From Edaphobacter lichenicola (GTDB taxonomy: Bacteria; Acidobacteriota; Terriglobia; Terriglobales; Acidobacteriaceae), in the NCBI RefSeq assembly GCF_014201315.1, contig NZ_JACHDY010000007.1, positions 162,265 through 226,264 on the forward strand: a stretch of 64,000 nucleotides of DNA, given 5' to 3'. Of this stretch, positions 8,140-16,101 are shown in pieces. Made by a program: the position numbers and the translations under genes. Below the pieces are notes generated by a model, which saw only the letters and a program-made list of their open reading frames with translations, was not told the DNA's origin and searched no databases. Each line of letters opens with the position of its first letter. The stretch's first letter is position 1.

Positions 8140-8330
8140 ATTACCATTCCGCTAATCTCGCTTGCTCTGGAAAGGGTGCATTCACTTGTAAGTCATTGGA
8201 GAATAAGGGCAGAATAATTGCTGCAACAAGCCGCTTACGTACGCCCGTGGGATCGATCGGGTGAAACTCGGATATCCCAAGTATTGCCTTGGGCCTATTC
8301 CTCGCACGGGGAGGGCTACACGATGCGGCT

Positions 8331-8939
8331 CTAGAACTTCCAAACGATTCCCGCTGAGGGAACCATTGCTTGTGTGAACTTATCGATTTTCAATGCGGGC
8401 ACATCGAAGTCCGGAGCCTTGTACAAGAATGTCTTCGCTTGGCCGCGGATCGCGAGATGTCTCCCTAAAGGGACATCGATTCCGCCCCCGAAGACGATAG
8501 CCTGCTTCGTCTCGAAGCTCGTATCTGTGTTCTCGGGATGAAAGATGAGGGCACCGCCCCCGACCATGAAGAACGATTCGAACTTCTTCGTCAGTGGATT
8601 TGGCAGATTGAAGACGGCACCCCCGCTGACCGCCGCGACGTTCGTCTTCTGCGAAAGAACGAGGGTCGAGGTCGTGTACTTCTGACTATTGCGGAAATAG
8701 TCGAAATCGCCCTCAACCCCGAGCCACCGCGTCAGATAAAAACGATAGCCAACGTCGACGCTGCCCGCAGACGTCGGTTTATAACGCACGCCGTCTTCGG
8801 TTACGGCCCGGGCAAAGATTGCACCGCCCTGGAGGTTGATTTCTGATGTTGGGCGGCGGTACGCCGAAGGCGTGGCCTGGGCAGCCGCAAACCCGCTCAA
8901 AGAAAGCAGAATGGACAGAGTGAATACCGATCGGTTCAT
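8331..8939 (-). CDS. Outer-membrane beta-barrel (porin-like) protein
   Basis: A 202-residue exported protein with a cleavable signal peptide (FTLSILLSLSGFAAAQA) and alternating-residue beta strands of an OmpA/OmpW-like eight-stranded barrel: GGAIFARAVTEDGVRYKPTSA, SVDVGYRFYLTRWLGVEGDF, AAVSGGAVFNLP, SFFMVGGGALIFHP, AIVFGGGIDVPLGRHLAIRG. It ends in an aromatic residue (IVWKF), as barrels recognised by the Bam machinery usually do. Its promoter carries the 16-bp site shared with two other genes nearby (core 8979-8994), so it is likely a member of a small TetR regulon. Confidence 0.75.
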   Translation of the reverse strand: MNRSVFTLSILLSLSGFAAAQATPSAYRRPTSEINLQGGAIFARAVTEDGVRYKPTSAGSVDVGYRFYLTRWLGVEGDFDYFRNSQKYTTSTLVLSQKTNVAAVSGGAVFNLPNPLTKKFESFFMVGGGALIFHPENTDTSFETKQAIVFGGGIDVPLGRHLAIRGQAKTFLYKAPDFDVPALKIDKFTQAMVPSAGIVWKF

Positions 8940-8978
8940 GGGATGACTTGGCTCCTTGTTATCGGGGGGACAATTAAA

Positions 8979-8994
8979 TACGTACCAGTAGGAA
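8979..8994. promoter_or_regulatory. Shared operator site 1 (TACGTACCAGTAGGAA)
   Basis: A 16-bp near-palindrome 40 bp upstream of the porin-like gene start. It matches sites at 10908-10923 and 12691-12706 upstream of two other minus-strand genes. All fit TACSTAC-N2-GTASGTA half-sites with one or two deviations. The layout suggests a dimeric repressor, most simply the TetR protein encoded next door. Confidence 0.6.
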
Positions 8995-9060
8995 CTATAT
9001 GAAAGAGAGGTGTACTGACGCTTGATCTTTGCCTTGGGGTCTGAAGTGAGTGGGAGGACG

Positions 9061-9690
9061 TTACTGAGTTGGCGGATTCGTGCCGAACATCGTGTCGAAG
9101 AGCTTACCAGCGACCTTCTTGAGAACGTCCGATGTCACCACATCCGGATCAAACTGCGTCTCAAGCTGCAGGGCCGTCAGCATCGCGAACGCCGTATGCA
9201 CCGCCTCAGTCCTGCTGATAGCCCGCTTTCCCTTCGCGGCTGGTCCCAGAAGAGAGCTGTAGGCCGTCTCCTCGTTGGGAGGAAGGATGCTCTGATAAAG
9301 CTTATGGAGGCGTTCTCGGGACTTCGGATTTCTCACCGCATAGAGCCGAAAATCCAGCATGAGAAAGCTCCAGCGGTCATTCGTGGCGAATTCAATGAAG
9401 AACTTGCGGAAGGCGGCCATATTGCCCGCAATCGAATCGGACTTGGACAGAAAATCCGCCATGATGGCGCGACGTCGAAGGGAGTTCTCTTCGTACAACG
9501 CAAGAAACATGTCTTCTTTACTCTTGAACTGTGCGTAGATGGCACCCTTGGTGCGCCCCGCAAGCCTGGCGATCTCTCCCAGCTCCGCCTTTTCGTACCC
9601 GTCCCGGGCAAAGACCTCCTCCGCAGCGCTCAACAACAGCGAGCGAGTCTCCTGGGTTTTCAGCTCATGCTTGTTCGGCTTGGATGGCAT
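9061..9690 (-). CDS. TetR/AcrR family transcriptional regulator
   Basis: Dimeric ligand-responsive repressor. The N-terminal helix-turn-helix is clear (ETRSLLLSAAEEVFARDGYE, ELGEIARLAGRTKGAIYAQF, KSKEDMFLALYEE), followed by an all-helical ligand domain ending TMFGTNPPTQ. Start chosen at ATG 9690 (209 residues, usual family length, GGGA 5-8 nt upstream). An in-frame ATG at 9780 with a stronger AGGAG would add 30 residues and cannot be excluded. A perfect 10-bp inverted repeat (9697-9722) overlaps the ribosome-binding region of the shorter form. It lies among three genes that share a palindromic promoter site and is the obvious candidate regulator. Confidence 0.85.
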   Translation of the reverse strand: MPSKPNKHELKTQETRSLLLSAAEEVFARDGYEKAELGEIARLAGRTKGAIYAQFKSKEDMFLALYEENSLRRRAIMADFLSKSDSIAGNMAAFRKFFIEFATNDRWSFLMLDFRLYAVRNPKSRERLHKLYQSILPPNEETAYSSLLGPAAKGKRAISRTEAVHTAFAMLTALQLETQFDPDVVTSDVLKKVAGKLFDTMFGTNPPTQ

Positions 9691-9696
9691 CGTCGT

Positions 9697-9722
9697 CCCT
9701 TCTATCTTAGTGGATAGAAGGG
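9697..9722. promoter_or_regulatory. Perfect 10-bp inverted repeat at the tetR start
   Basis: Arms CCCTTCTATC and GATAGAAGGG separated by 6 nt. It abuts the ATG at 9690. It could be an operator for autoregulation or an mRNA hairpin hiding the ribosome-binding site. Its sequence differs from the 16-bp site shared by the neighbouring promoters. Confidence 0.5.
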
Positions 9723-9847
9723 GATGGGCTACCGTCTCCATGCTGAGCTGTGCGTCTCTCTGGTCTCTGAAGTGATTCATGTTTCTCCTGTTGCGCTTTG
9801 CTTGTTTTATGACTGCGCGAATCTGGTGGAGCCGATTTCGCGGGACC

Positions 9848-10891
9848 TCAGAACGGCAGAGGGCTGTTCGCCCTCGCCGTCAAGGTTGGTTGCTCGAACT
9901 GCTTGGTGGTATTGGCATACGACTTGGCGATTTTCTTGGCAACACCGTCGGTGACATTTTTGCTCTCTCCCTCGCCGCGAAGGGTGGCTTTGACCTCTTG
10001 CGTCGAGTTCAGTCCGCCTGATGAATCCCGGATCGTGACGTTGAACGCCATCTGGGTGGTGCCGACGAAGAATCCGATGGGTCCGGTCATGGCGCGTTGG
10101 ACCTGATTGCCCTGCTTGAAGCTCACAATCGAGATCGCGACCGTGTACTGCGGGCAGACTGGCTGCGCCCCCGTCTCGCCATCGCGGAACACATGGTCAA
10201 CTCCCTTTACGCGTTGCATCCGGTCGACGATGTGCTCATACACCATCGCTCGATACGCAGCTGGTACTTGCGCGTCGTTCCATACGGGAGCAGATACCAG
10301 GACGTTATGCGATCCAGAACCGGGTTGGCAGGCCAACGCCGATGCGGTCGGCACGATTCCCAGATCCGGATGTGGTTGCGCCGTCAGAATTGCATGGGTG
10401 TAGATATCAAGTACACGGGTTGCATCGTTGCCTGGGAGGAAGAACACAGCACCGTGATACGCACCCCTTTGGTCTCGAAACTCCACGGTGAGTTCGTTCA
10501 CCTTGTGATGCATGACTCCCGCCGCCGCCAGTCCGCCGCCATTCGGTATGACCATGCGGACGAGCCGTCCGGTGGTCCCCCACATCTCTACGCGCTCGAC
10601 GCCGTTGCTCAATGCCATGGTGTCTGCCCATGGAATCGTGTAACGGCTCGTATTGCTGGTGAAGATGAGACCGGCGTTGTTGATCTCCATCGTTCCTTTT
10701 GCCTTCGCTTTGGTCTCAGGGAGACCATAGGCATGCTGGACCTTGCTGGCGGTCCATGGATCGACGTGGATGGCCGATGTGGACGGAATCCCCTCACCCG
10801 AAATGGGGGCGACATAGCGGCTGGGTTGTTGAGCCAACGAAAGGCCAGACAGAAACAGGAGGCCCGTTAGCGTGGTCAGTGTTTTCTTCAT
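9848..10891 (-). CDS. Secreted protein of unknown function
   Basis: A 347-residue protein with a signal peptide (MKKTLTTLTGLLFLSGLSLAQQ). I do not recognise a named family. The N-terminal third (GTMEINNAGLIFTSNTSRYT, IPWADTMALSNGVERVEMWG) reads like a beta-rich, possibly PH-like strand pattern; the C-terminal part (VYEHIVDRMQRVKGVDHVFRDGE, AFNVTIRDSSGG, VAKKIAKSYANTTKQFEQ) looks alpha/beta. The promoter carries shared operator site 2 only 17 bp upstream of the ATG, so it is likely co-regulated with the porin-like and Trx-reductase-like genes. Role unknown. Confidence 0.65.
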   Translation of the reverse strand: MKKTLTTLTGLLFLSGLSLAQQPSRYVAPISGEGIPSTSAIHVDPWTASKVQHAYGLPETKAKAKGTMEINNAGLIFTSNTSRYTIPWADTMALSNGVERVEMWGTTGRLVRMVIPNGGGLAAAGVMHHKVNELTVEFRDQRGAYHGAVFFLPGNDATRVLDIYTHAILTAQPHPDLGIVPTASALACQPGSGSHNVLVSAPVWNDAQVPAAYRAMVYEHIVDRMQRVKGVDHVFRDGETGAQPVCPQYTVAISIVSFKQGNQVQRAMTGPIGFFVGTTQMAFNVTIRDSSGGLNSTQEVKATLRGEGESKNVTDGVAKKIAKSYANTTKQFEQPTLTARANSPLPF

Positions 10892-10907
10892 AAATCACCT
10901 CAAATAG

Positions 10908-10923
10908 TACGTACTGGTAGGTA
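10908..10923. promoter_or_regulatory. Shared operator site 2 (TACGTACTGGTAGGTA)
   Basis: Sixteen bp, 17 bp upstream of the start of the secreted-protein gene. The half-sites TACGTAC and GTAGGTA are inverted copies of each other at 6 of 7 positions. This is the most symmetric of the three related sites in this region. Confidence 0.62.
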
Positions 10924-10979
10924 TTGTTGCAATGAAAGGTCGGGATGGCTCGTGCTTTGTGCGCCATCGGTGGACAAAC

Positions 10980-12629
10980 TTATATTCGAGATGCTTCTTG
11001 CTGCAGCGCGAGGTACTGGTGGATCGAAGCAATCACCACGCTGCCTTCGCCTACGGCACTGGCCACTCGTTTGATCGAGCCGTGGCGTACATCCCCTGCG
11101 CAAAACACGCCGGGAAGACTGGTTTCAAGCGGGAACGGCAGGCGGCTAAGATCGCTTCCAGATCGCGGCGTTACATCCCGGCCCGTCTGGATAAATCCGT
11201 CATCGTCCCGATTTAGGTTGGAAGGCAACCACTCGGTCGACGCGTCCGCGCCGATGAGAATGTACACCGCGTCCGCCTTCCGGCGCGGCGAGATCGTGCC
11301 ACAGTGTGACGTGCAGATCGTTCTGAGCACACCGTGCCCCGCGACGGATTCCAGCTTCGAGTCCGTCTCGATCCGCACATTCGCCTTCGCTCGCAATTGC
11401 TCGATGAGATATTGCGACATCGTCGCTTCGAGCGTCGCGCCGCGCACCAACAGCGTCACCGAAGCGGCATAGTTGGCCAGGGCCACTGCCGCTTGACCTG
11501 CCGAGTTGCCGCCGCCGACAAGAAACACGCGCTTGCCGGCAAGGTTCACAGGTTCGATCCCAGCCACGCCATACGAGACACCGCGACCCACGAGTGCAGT
11601 AATTCCTTCGGCTTCGAGCGTCCGCCAGCGCACACCGGCCGTGATGAGCACGCTCGCTGCGATGAGACTGGTCCCGCCATCTAAGATGACACGATGGCCG
11701 CCAGAAGCGTCGGGTTGGAGACGAAGGACCCGACGGGTCAATACGAGCTCGGCCCCGAATTGCTGTGCCTGTCGAACTGCCCTTTCGGCGAGATCTTCTC
11801 CGGAGATGCCACTGGGGAAGCCGAGATAATTCTCGATCCGCGAGGAGGAGCCTGCTTGACCGCCCATCGCGTTCTGCTCCACAAGCAAGACCCTCAGACC
11901 TTCCGAAGCTCCATAGACCGCAGCTGCCAGGCCCGCAGGTCCGCCTCCCACGATCAGGAGATCGTAGCTGCGATGCTGCGGTGTCGTTGAGATTCCGAAA
12001 GCCTCCGCCACCACTCTTTCCGAGAGCGGCTTCGCAATCGCGACGCCATCGATCGTCAGCGATGGCAGTGCACAGGCGACGGAGGCCTCGCCGGTGTCAG
12101 GAGCATCGACCCACTCATAGGCGATACGGTTTGATTTGAGAAACTTCAGTATTTGCGTGAGGGACGGGTCGTTGCGCGAGCCCGACACATGCACTCGGGC
12201 GCTTGAGATTTCGATCGCGTGTCGAGGGCCATCTGCCAGACGCGTCTGTAAGACCTTGCGAATGAAGTCGCCGCATTGGGTTGAGCTTGCCATCAACTCC
12301 ATCAGTTGTTGGCGGTCAAAGGCCGCAACGCGGCAGTGTGTCATGGCACACAAAGAAGAGGCGGCGGGAAGATCAAGGAGAGCGTTGACCTCACCGAAGA
12401 AGTCGCCGGTAGTCATGTCAGCAATGTGTAGCTCTTTGCCGTTGATCTGCTTTCGGACGGCGAGGCGCCCCTTTAGGATCACCAGGAACTCAAGTCGTTC
12501 TCCCTCACGGGCGAGCCAGGCACCGGGCGCCAAGCGAATGTCCGCGGCCTTCGACGCGAGTCGGGCGAGGTCTTCTCGATTCAGAGACGAAAAGAGTTCG
12601 AGTTTTGCCAGAAGTCCTGGAGTGATCAT
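10980..12629 (-). CDS. Cyclic-nucleotide-binding, thioredoxin-reductase-like FAD oxidoreductase
   Basis: A fusion of three modules: an N-terminal cNMP-binding (CRP-like) beta barrel (about residues 1-125; ILKGRLAVRKQI, TTGDFFGEVNALLDLPAAS), a glutaredoxin/thioredoxin-like segment (about 143-210; ILKFLKSNRIAYEWVDAPD), and a pyridine-nucleotide-disulfide oxidoreductase (GGGPAG at about 228-233 for FAD; VFLVGGGNSAGQAA for NADPH; GVFCAGDVRHGSIKR near the end). The usual thioredoxin-reductase CxxC is absent: the corresponding region reads GRGVSYGVAGIE, so transfer through an internal disulfide is unlikely. ATG 12629 is chosen over a TTG 12 nt upstream. Operator site 3 lies 62 bp upstream. The redox partner is unknown. 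Confidence 0.85.
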   Translation of the reverse strand: MITPGLLAKLELFSSLNREDLARLASKAADIRLAPGAWLAREGERLEFLVILKGRLAVRKQINGKELHIADMTTGDFFGEVNALLDLPAASSLCAMTHCRVAAFDRQQLMELMASSTQCGDFIRKVLQTRLADGPRHAIEISSARVHVSGSRNDPSLTQILKFLKSNRIAYEWVDAPDTGEASVACALPSLTIDGVAIAKPLSERVVAEAFGISTTPQHRSYDLLIVGGGPAGLAAAVYGASEGLRVLLVEQNAMGGQAGSSSRIENYLGFPSGISGEDLAERAVRQAQQFGAELVLTRRVLRLQPDASGGHRVILDGGTSLIAASVLITAGVRWRTLEAEGITALVGRGVSYGVAGIEPVNLAGKRVFLVGGGNSAGQAAVALANYAASVTLLVRGATLEATMSQYLIEQLRAKANVRIETDSKLESVAGHGVLRTICTSHCGTISPRRKADAVYILIGADASTEWLPSNLNRDDDGFIQTGRDVTPRSGSDLSRLPFPLETSLPGVFCAGDVRHGSIKRVASAVGEGSVVIASIHQYLALQQEASRI

Positions 12630-12690
12630 GGTGTGCACCAAAAAATGAAAATCTTGCGCTTTGTCGTACTCACGTATCGCTGTAAATAAA

Positions 12691-12706
12691 TACCAACCAG
12701 TACGTA
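12691..12706. promoter_or_regulatory. Shared operator site 3 (TACCAACCAGTACGTA)
   Basis: On the minus (coding) strand it reads TACGTACTGGTTGGTA, one mismatch from site 2. It sits upstream of the Trx-reductase-like gene. The remaining intergenic space (12707-13151) holds no recognisable gene; it contains the hairpin repeat noted at 12900. Confidence 0.6.
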
Positions 12707-12899
12707 CTTATATTCTAATCAGACGCGCGAGGTTTGAAAAGGGTGCTAACTTTTCTTTCGGTCGCGGGCTTCCTTTAGGGCCGGTCCGCTCAGACGTGGG
12801 ATTTGTGAAGCATTTTCTGGACTTTCGCTCAACACGGGCTAGCCAGTCGGTGATGACGTGATCCTGGGCTGCTCATCCGCTAATTGAAGAAGTTCCATG

Positions 12900-12957
12900 A
12901 GGGAGGAAGTCTCCTCCCTGGCTCTGGCCGCGTCCTGAGCTACCCGCCTCAGCGGGA
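12900..12957. repeat. Hairpin-bearing dispersed repeat, copy 1
   Basis: Begins with a perfect 8-bp stem (AGGGAGGA/TCCTCCCT) around an AGTC loop, followed by CTCTGG-C-CGCGTCC and GCTACCC. A second copy lies at 14517-14574, on the other side of the AICAR transformylase gene. A degenerate partial match (GAGGAAGTCTCGTCG) occurs near 32077. It may act as a terminator or be a mobile intergenic repeat; there is no T-run after the stem. Confidence 0.5.
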
Positions 12958-13151
12958 CGTTCCTTCCCGCAACGCCCTCCCCAATAGATCTTGCGTGCGG
13001 ACGGACGCACGCGCATATCGAAGACAGACCTCGCTAAGGGGCTCTGCCCCGATCGCGCGGCTTCAAGAGCGTCCGCCACTCTTCGCGCTTCGCTTAGAAA
13101 CCTTTTCTCGATTTGTCTTGTCGTTTTTGAGTTGCTGAACCGTGGCAGACT

Positions 13152-14288
13152 TTAATGATGGAAAAGGCGTAAGCCAGTTCTTACTAGTCTTATGCCAAGC
13201 TCCTCGGCGGCTTCCTCAACGTCGGAACTCCTCACGGAACCACCTGGTTCGACGATTGTGGTGACACCGACCTCGCTTGCGTAGTCAACGTTATCGCGGA
13301 AGGGCAAGAATCCGTCAGAAGCCATCGTGATGGCTGTGAGTTCGCGCAGCCAGCGCTGGCGCCAGGAAGGATCGCCGAAGGATTCCACGGCATCATTCCC
13401 AAATGTTGCTGCAAACTCTCTCAGTTGGAGTGGCGTAATGAATCCTTCGGCGAACCGGATCTCCCAGTTCAGCCGATCCTGTCGCGACATCCCGTTCACC
13501 TGCCTCAACTCGTCAACCAATGGATGACGCCGCAGCCACCAAACACGAGCTTTCTGTGCTGCCAAACGAACACAGTCCACCCGATTCTGTTGGCCGGCTC
13601 CAATGCCGATGCACGTGCCATCTTTCGCAAGGGAAACGGAATTCGACTGCGTATAACGAAGGGTCACCAAGGCAAGAAGGGCATCCGACGTAGTTGATGC
13701 CGAGAGAAGCTGGTCGGCAAAGAGCGCCTGATCGATGGGCGTGGAGTCGCGCTGCTGGTCGAGGCGCATGCCGAGGACCTCGCGGCTTTCCCACTCCGGG
13801 GCAACATAGGCTGCATCGGCTTCGAACACTAGAAACCGCCCATTCTTTTTTGCTGCCAGCTTGGCTAGGACCCCTGGATCAAATCCCGGCGCAACAATAG
13901 CGTCCGCGACAACCCGGCTGACAAAATCAGCGAGTTCATAATCGACTACGTCGGATACCGCGATGACGTCACCAAACGACGATTTCGGGTCGGCGTCGCG
14001 GGCACGTACATAAGCCGAAAGGAGCGTATTCTCGCAGCCTTCCGACACTCCCCATGTTTTTCGCGCGGAGGCATCGAGACGACCCGCAATCGCCACCCCA
14101 GCCGGCGATACGTGCTTAAATGACGCCGCAACCGGAACAGCCACTGCCTCACGCGCCTCACGCACCAACTGCCATCCGTTAAGAGCATCCAGATAGTTGA
14201 TAAAGGAAGGTTCGCCATTAACAACGGCTAGTGGTCGGGGGCCTTCCCCAACACGGGCAACCTGATGAGGATTCATGCCATACCGCAT
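13152..14288 (-). CDS. Stand-alone AICAR transformylase (PurH C-terminal domain homologue)
   Basis: Transfers a formyl group from 10-formyl-THF to AICAR in late purine synthesis. The 378-residue protein has the AICARFT landmarks YGMNPHQ, ASFKHVSPAGVA, GAGQQNRVDCVRLA and ASDGFLPFRDNVDYA. It lacks the IMP cyclohydrolase domain found at the N-terminus of bifunctional PurH (about 520 residues). Start ATG 14288 is chosen because AGGAG lies 6 nt upstream; the frame is open 28 codons further but without a better site. It is inside the tRNA-Ala island beside an IS110 element, so it is probably an additional copy rather than the housekeeping enzyme. Both sides carry the same hairpin repeat. Confidence 0.85.
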   Translation of the reverse strand: MRYGMNPHQVARVGEGPRPLAVVNGEPSFINYLDALNGWQLVREAREAVAVPVAASFKHVSPAGVAIAGRLDASARKTWGVSEGCENTLLSAYVRARDADPKSSFGDVIAVSDVVDYELADFVSRVVADAIVAPGFDPGVLAKLAAKKNGRFLVFEADAAYVAPEWESREVLGMRLDQQRDSTPIDQALFADQLLSASTTSDALLALVTLRYTQSNSVSLAKDGTCIGIGAGQQNRVDCVRLAAQKARVWWLRRHPLVDELRQVNGMSRQDRLNWEIRFAEGFITPLQLREFAATFGNDAVESFGDPSWRQRWLRELTAITMASDGFLPFRDNVDYASEVGVTTIVEPGGSVRSSDVEEAAEELGIRLVRTGLRLFHH

Positions 14289-14516
14289 GCGCACTCCTGA
14301 ACCGATAAAAATCGATCTGGAGCACCCAGGCGTTCGACGCGTTCCATTTTGCTTCCTGGTGGTTGTTCCCACCTTCGCCAGTCGCTTTGTTTATTTTAGC
14401 TGACATCGGTTGACTGAGTTTTGAATATAGCTTCGTACCGATATCCCTCTCGCACCGCCATCCGCTAAGTCGCCAAGCGGCCTGTGCAGAAACAGACCGA
14501 AGTTCGTGTGTAGGCC

Positions 14517-14574
14517 GGGGAGGAAGTCTCCTCCCTCACTCTGGACGCTTCGCGTCCGACGCTACCCACCTTGT
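14517..14574. repeat. Hairpin-bearing dispersed repeat, copy 2
   Basis: GGGAGGAAGTCTCCTCCCT at 14518-14536, then CTCTGGACGC...GCGTCC and GCTACCC, matching copy 1 at 12900-12957 with a short insertion. Together they flank the AICAR transformylase gene at about 1.6 kb spacing. Confidence 0.5.
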
Positions 14575-14639
14575 ATGTTGCGAATCAGGGCGTAACGATG
14601 AAGTTGCGCTTCGGCGGAAAGGCCGTACCCACCTGAGGC

Positions 14640-14806
14640 CCGGAGCGATCCTGAGCCTGACGCAGAGAACGGCCACCGTCCCTCTCTTCTTACGCCGTGG
14701 AGAATCGGAGGCATAAAGCCTGCATGTTCAAGGTCGGCGACAAGAGCGAGTCCATGACTGCGGACAGGGACGGGAGCCGAGGCGGAATCTTAACGCCGGA
14801 GGCTGT
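14640..14806 (+). ncRNA. Candidate IS110 bridge RNA region (5' non-coding end)
   Basis: IS110-group elements encode a structured bridge RNA between the left element end and the recombinase gene. Here about 170 nt of non-coding DNA precedes the recombinase start. It opens with a hairpin-capable segment (GCAGAGAACGG-CCA-CCGTCCCTCTC, about 14660-14684), followed by internal inverted segments (GGCATAAAGCC). Position and first hairpin fit the known layout. The guide loops were not verified, and element ends are not defined. Confidence 0.35.
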
Positions 14807-14808
14807 TC

Positions 14809-15815
14809 ATGAGCAAGCGATCCATACTCGTCCAGGAAACAATGTACTGTGGCATTGATGTCAGTGCCAAGAGTCTCATCGTGGTGATTCAGCGCGGTCA
14901 TCAGCGAGTCGAGCAGAAGAACTTCCCTAATAATTCTAATGGGCACAAGGCTCTCATCGTCTGGCTGCGGAAAGCCAAATCGCAGGTTCGAGTGTCGTTG
15001 GAAGCAACGGGGATTTACTCTTTGGATCTCGCGTTTGCACTTGATGCGGCGGAAGGGATCGAAGTCGCAGTCTTGAATCCCAAGGTCGCCAATCGATTCG
15101 ACGGTCGAAAACTGATGCGGCAGACGCCGAGGTGTTAGCTGAATATGCTCGTCGGATGCCGTTCACCCCTTGGGTCGCCCCTAGTCTGGGGTCAATGCGG
15201 CTGCGCTCAATCGTCCGCCACGTCGAGAGTCTGTCTGTGCAATGCGCTCAGAATCAGAACCGTCTTCACGCGGCACAAGGCTCCACTTCCACACCCGGCT
15301 GCATTGTTCAAGATTTGAAGCGCTCCGTGGCATCCCTGGAGCTTCGTATCCACAGACTTCGGCATGAAGCAATGGCACTCGTCCGACAGGACGATTTGCT
15401 CCGCAAGCGATTTGAGCTGTTGGTAAGCATTCCGGGCATTGCACAGGTGAGCGCGATGCAATTGCTCGCGGAACTGGCCACCCTGCCGCCAGACCTTACG
15501 GTGCGAGAATGGGTCGCACATAGCGGCCTTGATCCTGCGCATGAAATATCAGGAAGCTCAGTCAGGAAGGCGTCTCGCATCAGCCGTGCGGGGAATCGTC
15601 ACCTGAGAAGAGCGCTTTATATGCCGGCGCTGGTCGCATCCCGTTGCGATCCCCACGCAAAAGCCTTTTTCGAAAGCCTGCTGGCGCGAAAGAAAGCTCG
15701 TCTACAGGCGCTCATTGCTGTTGCGAGGAAGTTGCTGCACTCCATATATGGCATATTTCGGAGCGGCCTGAAGTACGAGGGAACAAAGCTATTTCCAAGG
15801 ATCACCTTGTCCTGA
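14809..15815 (+). pseudogene. IS110-family transposase, frameshifted
   Basis: The first frame (14809-15138) gives the RuvC-like DEDD domain start (MYCGIDVSAKSLIVVIQRG, VSLEATGIYSLDLAFAL, VAVLNPKVANRFDGRKLMRQ). The second (from 15126, AEVLAEYARRMPF) runs to 15815 with the transposase_20 region (LLVSIPGIAQVSAMQLLAEL, HSGLDPAHEISGSS, RRALYMPAL). At the junction the expected KTDAAD-type catalytic segment is missing. The single GCGGCAGAC at 15117-15125 looks like the product of a deletion between two such 9-mers. The enzyme should be inactive. Exact IS ends were not found; 15816-16101 holds its right flank and no gene. Confidence 0.82.
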
Positions 15816-15890
15816 CACGATCTTCTTCAGAAGCGCGCGTCTTCCGGCACTGATCCACATCTGACCGATTCGCGGCTATAAACCGGAGTG

Positions 15891-15910
15891 GATGAGTGCA
15901 TTGGCCTGAA
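15891..15910. repeat. Short repeat GATGAGTGCATTGGCCTGAA
   Basis: A 20-mer downstream of the IS110 remnant. The first 14 bases recur at 29817-29830, and 18 of 20 recur at 29942-29961. The two other copies lie in the gene-free DNA just outside the right island end. Function unknown; they may be IS-end or intergenic repeat remnants. Confidence 0.35.
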
Positions 15911-16101
15911 TGCAACAGTTGACAGTTCAGGCTATCGATGTTCATCGACGCTCGCCGAATTTTCGTTACACGTCGGCACAGGTGCCACTACTCCAGATCA
16001 TCAGTTCAGGTCGGCTGAGGTGATTCTCGGCAGTTCCAGCAATTGAAGACAGCGCGGCGAATCCATTCGGCGGACCCGGTCCTGCACTTGTCAGACGTGA
16101 G

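Noticed and set aside
6656..8155. Plus-strand 499-codon frame across imuA and imuB
   Set aside because: Antisense to two genes with recognisable motifs; arginine/serine-rich composition and no start site.
12901..12918. Rho-independent terminator
   Set aside because: The stem is strong but no T-run follows on either strand, and the sequence recurs as a longer repeat, so it was listed as a repeat.
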